From the NCBI GenBank assembly GCA_014381485.1, contig JACNLN010000130.1, forward strand, positions 1 through 12,562: a stretch of 12,562 bases of DNA. The letters run 5' to 3'. Position numbers and translations under genes: made by a program. The stretch comes from Fidelibacterota bacterium. GTDB taxonomy: Bacteria > Fidelibacterota > Marinisomatia > Marinisomatales > CAZVFT01. Below the pieces are notes generated by a model, which was not told where the DNA came from, did not search any database, and was given only the letters and a program-made list of their open reading frames with translations. Shown in pieces: positions 5,760-12,562 of the stretch (position 1 is the first letter of the stretch; the number at the start of each line of letters is the position of its first letter).

Positions 5760-8222
5760 TTAATCAGTCACGATATTTACAAGGCGGTTTTTAACCACAA
5801 TAGTTCGCTTTACTTCCCTTTCCTCGCAATATCGTTTTATTTTTTCATCGGTAAGTGCTGCATCAATGACAGTTGGATCTGGAGTATCACGTTGAATATC
5901 AAATTGTGAACGAACCTTTCCATTCACCTGAATGACAATAGTAACAAAATCCTGTCTGGCTAATTCTTCGTCGTATTCAGACCAAGGTTCATATGCAATT
6001 GAGTTCGTATGTTCAAGTGTCTCCCATAGTTCTTCACAGAGGTGTGGCGCAAATGGTGATAAAATTTTAACAAAGCATTCTGCCATCTCCATTGGAATTA
6101 TTTTATACTTTCTTAATTCATTTGTAAAAATCATCATTTGGCTAATAGCAGTATTTAAATCAAGAGTTTCAATATCTTCCGATACTTTTTTAATTGTAGA
6201 GTGGAGTAAATGCAGCTGCTCTTTATTCAATTTTATATCACTAATCTCATTATTAACAATCGTTCGCCAGACTCTATTAAGAAACCGGTCAATACCTGCG
6301 ATTCCTTTTGTATCCCAGGAAGCTGCTTGATCAAATGGTCCAATAAACATCTCGTAGACGCGGAAAACATCAGCACCATATTCACGAACCACATCGTCAG
6401 GATTGATTACATTTCCCCGGGATTTTGACATTTTTTCCCCGCCTTCTCCAAGAACCATCCCATGGGATGTTCGCTTTTTATAGGGCTCACTGATAGGAAC
6501 CAGACCACAATCATATAAAAATTTATTCCAGAAACGGGAATAGAGAAGATGTAATGTTGTATGTTCCATTCCTCCGTTATACCAATCCACTGGCATCCAG
6601 TATTTCATCTTTTTCAGGTCAGCAATTTCTGAGTCATTATCAGGATCGATATAACGTAAAAAGTACCACGACGATCCTGCCCAGTTTGGCATAGTATCTG
6701 TTTCTCTGTAAGCATCCCTCCCGCATTTGGGACAGGTCGTGTTTACCCACTCCTTGATTGCTGCAAGAGGAGACTCTCCGGTATCAGTGGGTTCATATTT
6801 CTCAACTTCCGGGAGAAGTACCGGCAAATCTTTTTCGGGTACAGCCACCCAATCACAATCGTCACAATATATCATAGGAATCGGTTCTCCCCAGTACCTC
6901 TGTCTGGAAAAAACCCAATCTCGAAGTTTGTAATTAACAGCAAACCCTCCTAACCCTTTTTCTTCCAACCATCTGGTAACCGTTTTTGTGGCTTCCTCAA
7001 CATTAAGCCCGTTGATGTCGAGATCTTTATTGTTCGTGGAATTAATTAACATTCCATCAAGAGTCCAGCATGCATTCCCATTAAGAACATCTTCGACCAG
7101 TACCCCGTCACGTTGTGCTAATTTCTCATCTGGACGATTTATACAACGGATAGGTAAACCAAAATTTTTAGCAAACTCAAAATCACGTAAGTCATGAGCA
7201 GGTACTGCCATAATCGCTCCGGTACCATAACTGATAAGGACATAATCAGCAACCCAGATGGGAATATTTTCCTCATTAACGGGATTAATTGCATAAGCAC
7301 CTGTGAAGATACCATATTTTTCTGTACTGAGCTCAGTTCTTTCCAGATCACTTTTTCGTGAAGCTTCCTTTTTGTAAAGCTCCACTTCAGGTCGATACTC
7401 CTCTGTCGTAATTGTATCCAAAAGTTCATGTTCGGGAGAGAGAACCATATATGTTGCTCCAAACAGTGTATCCGGACGAGTGGTAAAAACAGTTATCGTT
7501 TCAGGATGACCTGAAATATTGAAATCTACATCAGCTCCCTCAGATCGCCCAATCCAGTTGATTTGTTGATTCTTAACCTTATCTGGAAAATCAACGTCAT
7601 TCAAGTCTTGAATAAGTCTATCTGCATATTCGGTAATACGAAGCATCCATTGCTCAATATTTCGTTTTTCAACTTCTCTCCCACATCGCTCACAACATCC
7701 ATTTACGACTTCTTCATTTGCTAATCCAATATTACAAGAAGTACACCAGTTGATAGGAATCCTGGCTTTATATGCTAGACCTTTTTCAAATATTTTTGTG
7801 AATATCCACTGAGTCCACTTATAATAATCCGGATCCGTTGTGGAGAACATTCGATTCCAATCAAAAGAAAATCCAAGAGATTTTAACTGTCTCGTGAATT
7901 TATCAATATTCTGTTTTGTGATAATACTTGGGTGAATTCCAGTTTTTATGGCATAATTTTCTGACGGCAAACCAAAGCTGTCAAATCCCATAGGAAAAAG
8001 AACATTAAATCCTTCCATTCTCTTTTTACGAGCAAGGATATCCAGTGCTGTGTATGAACGAGGATGTCCTACATGCAGACCATCTCCGGATGGATATGGA
8101 AACTCCACAAGACAGTAGAATTTCTTTTTGCGAGAAAAATCAACCGCACGGAAAACCTTGTTTTCTTCCCAGTATCTCTGCCACTTATTTTCGATTTCTG
8201 CTGGATTGTATCGCTGCTTCAT
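5760..8222 (-). CDS. leuS: Leucyl-tRNA synthetase
   Basis: Class I synthetase that charges tRNA-Leu in the cytosol, with 820 residues, a normal bacterial length. The HIGH-type motif is HVGH (50-53) in PYPSGDGLHVGHPRSYT, and the KMSKS loop is at 597-601. A Cys4 zinc knuckle (Cys160, 163, 177, 180) lies in the ZN-1 insertion. The CP1 editing domain shows the threonine-rich TTRPDTLFGATY and the GTGAIMAVPAHDLRDFEF block that holds the editing Asp. A second Cys pair (CPKC) sits in the region before the WAGSSWYF block. The C-terminal anticodon-binding and tail domains are complete. No Shine-Dalgarno is visible before the ATG (TTAACCCGTT precedes it), but the next motifs rule out a much later start. 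It stands alone, transcribed away from the fadR gene and towards the channel gene. No defect is seen. Confidence 0.98.
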   Translation of the reverse strand: MKQRYNPAEIENKWQRYWEENKVFRAVDFSRKKKFYCLVEFPYPSGDGLHVGHPRSYTALDILARKKRMEGFNVLFPMGFDSFGLPSENYAIKTGIHPSIITKQNIDKFTRQLKSLGFSFDWNRMFSTTDPDYYKWTQWIFTKIFEKGLAYKARIPINWCTSCNIGLANEEVVNGCCERCGREVEKRNIEQWMLRITEYADRLIQDLNDVDFPDKVKNQQINWIGRSEGADVDFNISGHPETITVFTTRPDTLFGATYMVLSPEHELLDTITTEEYRPEVELYKKEASRKSDLERTELSTEKYGIFTGAYAINPVNEENIPIWVADYVLISYGTGAIMAVPAHDLRDFEFAKNFGLPIRCINRPDEKLAQRDGVLVEDVLNGNACWTLDGMLINSTNNKDLDINGLNVEEATKTVTRWLEEKGLGGFAVNYKLRDWVFSRQRYWGEPIPMIYCDDCDWVAVPEKDLPVLLPEVEKYEPTDTGESPLAAIKEWVNTTCPKCGRDAYRETDTMPNWAGSSWYFLRYIDPDNDSEIADLKKMKYWMPVDWYNGGMEHTTLHLLYSRFWNKFLYDCGLVPISEPYKKRTSHGMVLGEGGEKMSKSRGNVINPDDVVREYGADVFRVYEMFIGPFDQAASWDTKGIAGIDRFLNRVWRTIVNNEISDIKLNKEQLHLLHSTIKKVSEDIETLDLNTAISQMMIFTNELRKYKIIPMEMAECFVKILSPFAPHLCEELWETLEHTNSIAYEPWSEYDEELARQDFVTIVIQVNGKVRSQFDIQRDTPDPTVIDAALTDEKIKRYCEEREVKRTIVVKNRLVNIVTD

Positions 8223-8370
8223 AACGGGTTAATTTACCAAATATTTAAGTTTGGTGTAAAAAATTAATTTATTACCTCAAATGAAATTATTGAATGAATA
8301 AAAAAAAATATTAAATTTAATACAAGTGGTATGACCACTTACCAGACAAGATGTTGAATAGGAAAGTCAA
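8223..8370. promoter_or_regulatory. Shared divergent promoter region of leuS and fadR
   Basis: The 148 AT-rich bases must carry both promoters. On the leuS side, ACCAAA (8236-8241) and TTTGGT (8250-8255) form an inverted repeat within the leader. On the fadR side, the 14-base palindrome TATTAAATTTAATA (8309-8322) ends one base before the operator at 8324. Candidate -35/-10 pairs are poorly spaced, so no promoter is asserted. AGGAAAG at 8360-8366 is a good ribosome site for fadR. Confidence 0.45.
8324..8340. promoter_or_regulatory. FadR/GntR-type operator
   Basis: AAGTGGTATGACCACTT is a perfect 7-base inverted repeat around ATG. It contains TGGTnnnACCA, the core recognised by FadR-subfamily GntR proteins such as E. 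coli FadR (consensus core TGGTCnGACCA), PdhR and LldR. It lies 30 bases before the fadR start, so autoregulation and control of the whole operon are likely; control of leuS is possible but not required. Confidence 0.75.
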
Positions 8371-9072
8371 ATGATCAAAATAACCCCTCCAAAGCGTCCA
8401 ACCCTTCATGCTGAAGATATTATAATTTCCTCAATTCTGGACGGAACCTTCCCTCCCGGTTCATCTTTACCCGGTGAACGGGAACTTGCAAAACAATTAG
8501 GTATTACTCGACCCCCTCTTCGGGAAGCTCTTCAACGTCTTGATCGTGATGGCTGGATCACAGTCCACCAGGGAAAACCCAGTGTTGTCAATGATATATG
8601 GAAAGATGGAGGTCTTAATATCTTAAGTTCCCTTGTACGGTTTCGACAGTTTTTTCCTTCTGACTTTTTAACAAAACTATTGGAAGTTCGATCAGTCATT
8701 GCTCCCATTTATACTTGTGAAGCTGTAAAATACCACCCTAACAAGATTATTCAATTTTTTAACCAGAACATTTTGGAGGACGATACTCCTGAATCATTTG
8801 CGCACTTTGATTGGAAACTCCATAGAATTCTTACCGTGTATTCAGATAATCTCATATACCCGCTTCTTCTAAACAGTTTTTCGTCGTTCTATAAAGATAT
8901 GGCAAAGCTTTATTTCAAAAATTCGGAAAATAGATCCACCTCCCTATCATATTATGAAAAATTACTTAATCTTGCTCGCGAGAAAAATTATCTTGAAGCA
9001 GAAAAAGTAACCCGAATCACAATGAAAAAAAGTATTATGCTCTGGAAGCGGATTCAAAAAAAGGAAAAATAA
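8371..9072 (+). CDS. FadR-type acyl-CoA-responsive transcriptional regulator (GntR family)
   Basis: A 233-residue GntR winged-helix protein that resembles enterobacterial FadR (239 residues) along its whole length, not only in the DNA-binding domain. Blocks remembered from E. coli FadR that match include FPPGxxLPxERELxxxxGxTRxxLREALQRLxRDGW (27-62), GKPxxVNxxWxxxGLNIL (from 68) and the C-terminal W-(H/K)-R-x-Q-K. DNA-contacting residues Arg35, Thr44, Arg45 and Arg49 of E. coli correspond to Arg37, Thr46, Arg47 and Arg51; His65 is replaced by Gln67. The acyl-CoA-associated Ser219, Trp223 and Lys228 correspond to Ser221, Trp225 and Lys230, while Gly216 appears as Met218. It should therefore bind TGGTnnnACCA DNA and release it on binding long-chain acyl-CoA. 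The start has a good AGGA seven bases upstream. It is 12 bases from the AGPS-like gene and probably regulates it. A gene symbol is withheld because orthology is not proven. Confidence 0.88.
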   Translation: MIKITPPKRPTLHAEDIIISSILDGTFPPGSSLPGERELAKQLGITRPPLREALQRLDRDGWITVHQGKPSVVNDIWKDGGLNILSSLVRFRQFFPSDFLTKLLEVRSVIAPIYTCEAVKYHPNKIIQFFNQNILEDDTPESFAHFDWKLHRILTVYSDNLIYPLLLNSFSSFYKDMAKLYFKNSENRSTSLSYYEKLLNLAREKNYLEAEKVTRITMKKSIMLWKRIQKKEK

Positions 9073-9084
9073 TAACGTAACGGA

Positions 9085-10686
9085 ATGAGTATGATGATGA
9101 GATGGAATGGTTGGGGTGACTCATCGGTTAATTATCCCCTGTCGGAAATGGCAGAAACATATCTTCAAGAAAAACTAGGGGTACTTGTTTCATTTCCCGA
9201 TGTTTCCAAAAATAGTCTTCTGACCCAGATTCCTTCTTCGAAAATATCTCCCCATCCCCTGATTCAAACAACCTCCTCTGACCGATTGTATCATTCCCGG
9301 GGTCAAAGCCTACCGGATTGGATTGCTCTTCGCTATGGTAACATTACTACCTTTCCAGATGGTGTAGTTTATCCTCAAAACCTTGAAGAAGTCCGTGAGA
9401 CAATTTCCTTTTCCTACAAAAATAACATTTGTTTAATCCCATACGGTGGTGGAACAAGCGTTGTTGGACATATCAATCCCACTCAAAATGATAATCCTAT
9501 TCTTAGTGTAAACATGAAGAATCTCAATTGCCTTCTTGAACTTGATAAAAAAAGTCAGTTAGCTACAATTCAAACGGGTACATCAGGACCATTGATTGAA
9601 AAACAGTTAAATCAGCAAGGTTACACTCTTGGTCATTTCCCCCAATCGTTTGAATACTCCACATTAGGAGGTTGGATTGCCACCCGATCCAGCGGACAAC
9701 AATCATATCATTACGGTCGAATTGAAGATCTTTTCGTAGGAGGACATCTGGAGACTCCTGTGGGATCTTTCTCTCTTCCTCCCCATCCTGCCAGTGCTGC
9801 AGGTCCTGATTTGAAACAACTTGTGCTGGGTTCTGAAGGTCGAATAGGAATATTAACAAAAGCAATTGTTCGTGTTCAACCGATCCCCGAAGTGGATGTG
9901 TTTTACGGAGCTTTTTTCAGAAATTGGAATTCGGGATGCGATGCAGTGAAATCAATTGTTCAAAATAATATACAGATTTCCATATGTCGACTCAGCGATC
10001 CAACCGAAACAGAAATCACTCTTCTGTTATCAGGAAAGGAGAATCAAATTAAATGGCTTGATAGGGGATTGAAAACATTAAATTACCACTCCGACCGCTG
10101 CCTTCTTATTTTGGGAATTACCGGTAATCGAAATAAAAAAAGGATAATTCGACACGAAGTAAAATCCCTGATTAAGAATCATAGTGGTATTTTCGTAGGA
10201 AGAATCATCGGTAACAGCTGGGAAAAAAATCGCTTCAAGACTCCTTATTTGCGGAACACACTTTGGGACTATGGCGTTGCGGTAGATACATTAGAAACTG
10301 CAGTACCATGGAAAAATGTTCATAAGACCGTGAATGAGATTAAATCTGCGATTTCAAATAATCTGGAATTTTTCAATGAAAAAGTTTTAGTATTTTCCCA
10401 TCTGTCTCACATATATCGAGATGGTGCAAGTATTTATACAACATTTTTATTTCGTCGGTGTAAGGATCCAGATGAATTATTTATAAGATGGAAGAAAATG
10501 AAACAAGGTGCAAGCAAAGCAATTGTATCAAATGGAGGAACGATCAGTCACCAGCATGGAGTTGGTACAGATCATGCCCCTTATCTGCAAGAGGAGAAAG
10601 GGGAACTTGGTATTCAAACAATTAAGGCAATTTGTAATGAATTTGACCCGAAAGGTTTATTAAATCCCGGTAAACTTGTTATGTAA
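9085..10686 (+). CDS. Alkylglycerone-phosphate-synthase-like FAD-dependent enzyme
   Basis: A 533-residue member of the vanillyl-alcohol-oxidase flavoprotein family, closest in recalled sequence to AGPS, which swaps the acyl group of acyl-DHAP for a fatty alcohol to form the ether bond of plasmalogens. Shared blocks are RWNGWG (6-11) and YPLS near the N-terminus, the FAD pyrophosphate loop PYGGGTSVVG (119-128), GHFPQSFEYSTLGGWIATRSSG, and LETAVPW. The ending NGGTISHQHGVG continues to DPKGLLNPGKL. AGPS active-site Arg419, Tyr578 and His617 correspond to Arg302, Tyr451 and His491. The AGPS triple-His is His489-Gln490-His491 here, so one His is changed. It lacks the eukaryotic peroxisomal N-terminal extension. 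The start could be any of Met1, 3, 4 or 5; the Shine-Dalgarno is weak (GGA at 9080-9082, in fact better spaced for Met3-5). Lying between fadR and a glpD-like gene supports a glycerolipid substrate. A different 2-hydroxyacid-type substrate is possible. Confidence 0.85.
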   Translation: MSMMMRWNGWGDSSVNYPLSEMAETYLQEKLGVLVSFPDVSKNSLLTQIPSSKISPHPLIQTTSSDRLYHSRGQSLPDWIALRYGNITTFPDGVVYPQNLEEVRETISFSYKNNICLIPYGGGTSVVGHINPTQNDNPILSVNMKNLNCLLELDKKSQLATIQTGTSGPLIEKQLNQQGYTLGHFPQSFEYSTLGGWIATRSSGQQSYHYGRIEDLFVGGHLETPVGSFSLPPHPASAAGPDLKQLVLGSEGRIGILTKAIVRVQPIPEVDVFYGAFFRNWNSGCDAVKSIVQNNIQISICRLSDPTETEITLLLSGKENQIKWLDRGLKTLNYHSDRCLLILGITGNRNKKRIIRHEVKSLIKNHSGIFVGRIIGNSWEKNRFKTPYLRNTLWDYGVAVDTLETAVPWKNVHKTVNEIKSAISNNLEFFNEKVLVFSHLSHIYRDGASIYTTFLFRRCKDPDELFIRWKKMKQGASKAIVSNGGTISHQHGVGTDHAPYLQEEKGELGIQTIKAICNEFDPKGLLNPGKLVM

Positions 10687-10699
10687 AATGAGGTAGTGT

Positions 10700-12289
10700 A
10701 TGTGGTATCATGGATGGCGAGAAAATGTTTGGTCGCAGTTGGAACAACAATGGGACATCATCATCATTGGTGGTGGCATCACAGGTGCTGGAATCCTTCG
10801 TGAAGCTACTCGAGCCGGTCTACGGACTCTCCTTTTGGATGCAGGAGATTTTGCTTCTGGTACATCGAGTCGTTCATCGAAACTGGTACACGGAGGACTT
10901 CGGTATCTGAAGAATGCACAAATAAAAATCACTCTGGAATCGGTCCACGAACGTCAACGGCTACTGGCTGAGGGTAAGGGACTAATCAAACAGCTGGGAT
11001 TTTTATATGCTCACCTTGAGAATGACAAACTGCCCGGTTGGGTTTTTGGACTGGGCCTGGTGGTTTACGATCTGTTTGCTCGAACCTGGCTGCACCGTCA
11101 TTACGACAAGTTGGATATGCGGGAACTCTGTCCCCCGCTCACTACACCAGCCCTTATTGATGGCTATCGCTTTTTTGACGCCACAACGGATGATGCACGT
11201 CTTGTACTCAGGGTAATACGGGAAGCAGTCCTCGATGGCGGGGTGGCTCTAAACTATGCGCATGTGGATAAACTACTTACAACTCAAAATGGAATTGTAT
11301 GTGGTGTGGCAATCACAGATCAGTCGGGTTATCTGTCTGGGCGAAGTATAGAACTAAAATCCGATATCATTATAAATGCCACTGGAGTTGATGGAGATAC
11401 CCTCCGAAGCCAATTGAAAAAACCTCACAGATTACGTCCTATCCGTGGCAGTCACCTGGTCATCCCCAAAAATCGTCTTTCAATTTCACGGGCGGTATCT
11501 TTCAATCACCCTGATGATCAGCGAGTCGTATTCACAATTCCATGGGAAAGCGTAATCATTTTTGGAACTACTGATGTAGATCATGGTGAGAAGACAACAA
11601 TAAATCCATCCATCAGCAAAGAAGAAATTGAGTATCTTCTCCGGGGATTAAATCACGTTTTCCCAGATCAGAATCTGACCTTAGACGATATCCAATGTAC
11701 ATATTCAGGCATTCGTCCCACAGTGAATACCGGTAAAAAAGACCCATCAAAGGAATCCAGGGAACATGTCATCTGGTATGAAGATGGACTGTTAACCGTC
11801 AGTGGTGGAAAGTTAACAACTTTCCGGTTGATGGCTCGTGATGCTCTCCGGGCAGTTCGAAATAAACTACCTGAAAAGTTTAATTTTGACCGGCATCAAC
11901 CCATATTAAATCCCATTCCAGAGGATGTTGTTAAAACTGTGGAATCCCTCCCCTACCCTACCCAATCGCGACTCTACGGTCGTTATGGTTCTGACTTACC
12001 AAATTTATTAGCGATTTCACAGGATAATGAATTATCTCATATTGCCGAGACCCCCTATCTGTGGGCAGAATTACGCTGGGCTGCCAGAGCGGAAGGAGTT
12101 GTTCACCTTGACGATCTGTTATTGCGTCGCATACGACTGGGACTTTTACTGCCGGAAGGAGGAAAACAACAAATGAAAAAGATTCGTAAAATTATACAAC
12201 CAGAACTGGGATGGAAAAACCGTCAGTGGAAGAAAGAAGAAAAACAATATTTCTCCCTGTGGGAACAAAGTCATAGCATACCCAAATAG
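10700..12289 (+). CDS. glpD: FAD-dependent glycerol-3-phosphate dehydrogenase
   Basis: A 529-residue GlpD/GlpA-family flavoenzyme that oxidises sn-glycerol 3-phosphate to DHAP at the membrane and hands electrons to quinone. The Rossmann motif IIIIGGGITGAG (20-31) ends in Asp47 at the ribose position. The family-specific TSSRSSKLVHGGLRYL (55-70) follows, then LRPIRGSHLVIPK, WESVIIFGTTDVDH, SGIRPTV and SGGKLTTFRLMARDA. The C-terminal DAO_C helical domain (about 400-529) is complete, including ELRWAARAEGVVHLDDLLLRRIRLG. GAGGT at 10690-10694 is five bases from the ATG, which is 13 bases after the AGPS-like stop, so they are cotranscribed. Its base composition looks richer in GC than cydAB or fadR. 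Together with the AGPS-like enzyme it would supply DHAP for glycerolipid synthesis, or feed glycerol 3-phosphate released from lipids into respiration. Direction in vivo is inferred. Confidence 0.94.
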   Translation: MWYHGWRENVWSQLEQQWDIIIIGGGITGAGILREATRAGLRTLLLDAGDFASGTSSRSSKLVHGGLRYLKNAQIKITLESVHERQRLLAEGKGLIKQLGFLYAHLENDKLPGWVFGLGLVVYDLFARTWLHRHYDKLDMRELCPPLTTPALIDGYRFFDATTDDARLVLRVIREAVLDGGVALNYAHVDKLLTTQNGIVCGVAITDQSGYLSGRSIELKSDIIINATGVDGDTLRSQLKKPHRLRPIRGSHLVIPKNRLSISRAVSFNHPDDQRVVFTIPWESVIIFGTTDVDHGEKTTINPSISKEEIEYLLRGLNHVFPDQNLTLDDIQCTYSGIRPTVNTGKKDPSKESREHVIWYEDGLLTVSGGKLTTFRLMARDALRAVRNKLPEKFNFDRHQPILNPIPEDVVKTVESLPYPTQSRLYGRYGSDLPNLLAISQDNELSHIAETPYLWAELRWAARAEGVVHLDDLLLRRIRLGLLLPEGGKQQMKKIRKIIQPELGWKNRQWKKEEKQYFSLWEQSHSIPK

Positions 12290-12562
12290 AGATCTCCTCC
12301 TTCACCATTTACTTTAATTCCCTCTATTTTGGTTCTTCACCGATCAGTCATATGCCAGATAAGTTTGTGTGGATATGGAAAGAACAAGTATAGAAAAGAT
12401 GGCTTTTTCGATCCCGAGATATTCCCTCAGGAATGATCGACTCACGAAGATCAAAGCTACAAAACCTCCTCTCTTTCCCTTTCCTGCAGACAGGTGGAAG
12501 AGGAGATTCACAAAGGTAACGATTATCAGAGAGCAAGCGAGTTTAACCTTCTCCCCCTTGAG
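12290..12562. other. Right-edge region without a convincing gene
   Basis: AAATAGAG (12284-12291, over the glpD stop) and CTCTATTT (12322-12329) are complementary, with a 30-base loop and no T-run, so termination is doubtful. TCGATC (12408-12413) and GATCGA (12435-12440) flank an inner ATTCC-CTCA-GGAAT hairpin (12421-12434). A forward frame is open from ATG 12399 to the edge and a 62-codon minus frame covers 12348-12536, but neither has a ribosome site or recognisable domain. Confidence 0.4.

Noticed and set aside
8236..8255. Possible leader riboswitch or T-box for leuS
   Set aside because: Only a 6-base inverted repeat is seen; no T-box sequence, specifier loop or antiterminator is present, and T-boxes are not expected in this lineage.
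12284..12332. Possible terminator after the glpD-like gene
   Set aside because: The 8-bp arms are AT-rich with a 30-base loop, and no T-run follows, so the evidence is too weak to call.
12348..12536. A 62-codon minus-strand open frame rich in Arg, Ser and Cys
   Set aside because: No Shine-Dalgarno, no domain, and its region overlaps a nested hairpin; more likely chance openness in non-coding sequence.

Overview
This window looks like a chromosomal segment from an AT-rich bacterium, probably of the FCB superphylum or an allied candidate phylum such as Marinimicrobia. The main clue is the partial gene at the left edge. It ends in a FlgD-Ig-like tail with a short terminal Lys-rich/hydrophobic motif, the usual end of secreted FCB proteins that carry a type IX-style C-terminal sorting domain. 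This assignment is an inference from gene style; there is no rRNA or other phylogenetic marker except leuS.

Layout. (1) 1-256: the 3' end of a secreted or surface protein gene, a hairpin, and a convincing intrinsic terminator. (2) 586-3376: a tight operon of an Rrf2-family regulator with three cysteines suited to an Fe-S cluster, then cydA and cydB, the two core subunits of a short-Q-loop cytochrome bd quinol oxidase. A perfect palindrome lies across the regulator's start codon, and its half-site recurs upstream, which suggests autoregulation. (3) 3669-5433: a metallo-beta-lactamase-fold (RNase Z-like) hydrolase, then one base later a two-TM potassium channel with a cytoplasmic RCK module. 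The channel gene has a strong internal Shine-Dalgarno and an in-frame ATG exactly at the start of the RCK domain. (4) 5434-5759: a spacer between converging genes that holds large inverted repeats. (5) 5760-8222, minus strand: leuS. (6) 8371-12289: an apparent operon of a FadR-type acyl-CoA-responsive regulator, an alkylglycerone-phosphate-synthase-like FAD enzyme and an FAD-dependent glycerol-3-phosphate dehydrogenase, with a TGGTnnnACCA operator in front. (7) 12290-12562: a tail with no convincing gene.

How the genes may work together. The Rrf2-cydAB unit reads as redox- or NO-responsive control of a high-affinity terminal oxidase. The right-hand operon is the most interesting part. FadR proteins sense long-chain acyl-CoA. 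GlpD makes dihydroxyacetone phosphate (DHAP) from glycerol 3-phosphate and passes electrons to quinone. AGPS-type enzymes exchange the acyl chain of acyl-DHAP for a fatty alcohol to make an ether lipid. Together they suggest an acyl-CoA-controlled glycerolipid or ether-lipid module. The missing partners (DHAP acyltransferase, fatty acyl-CoA reductase) are not in the window.
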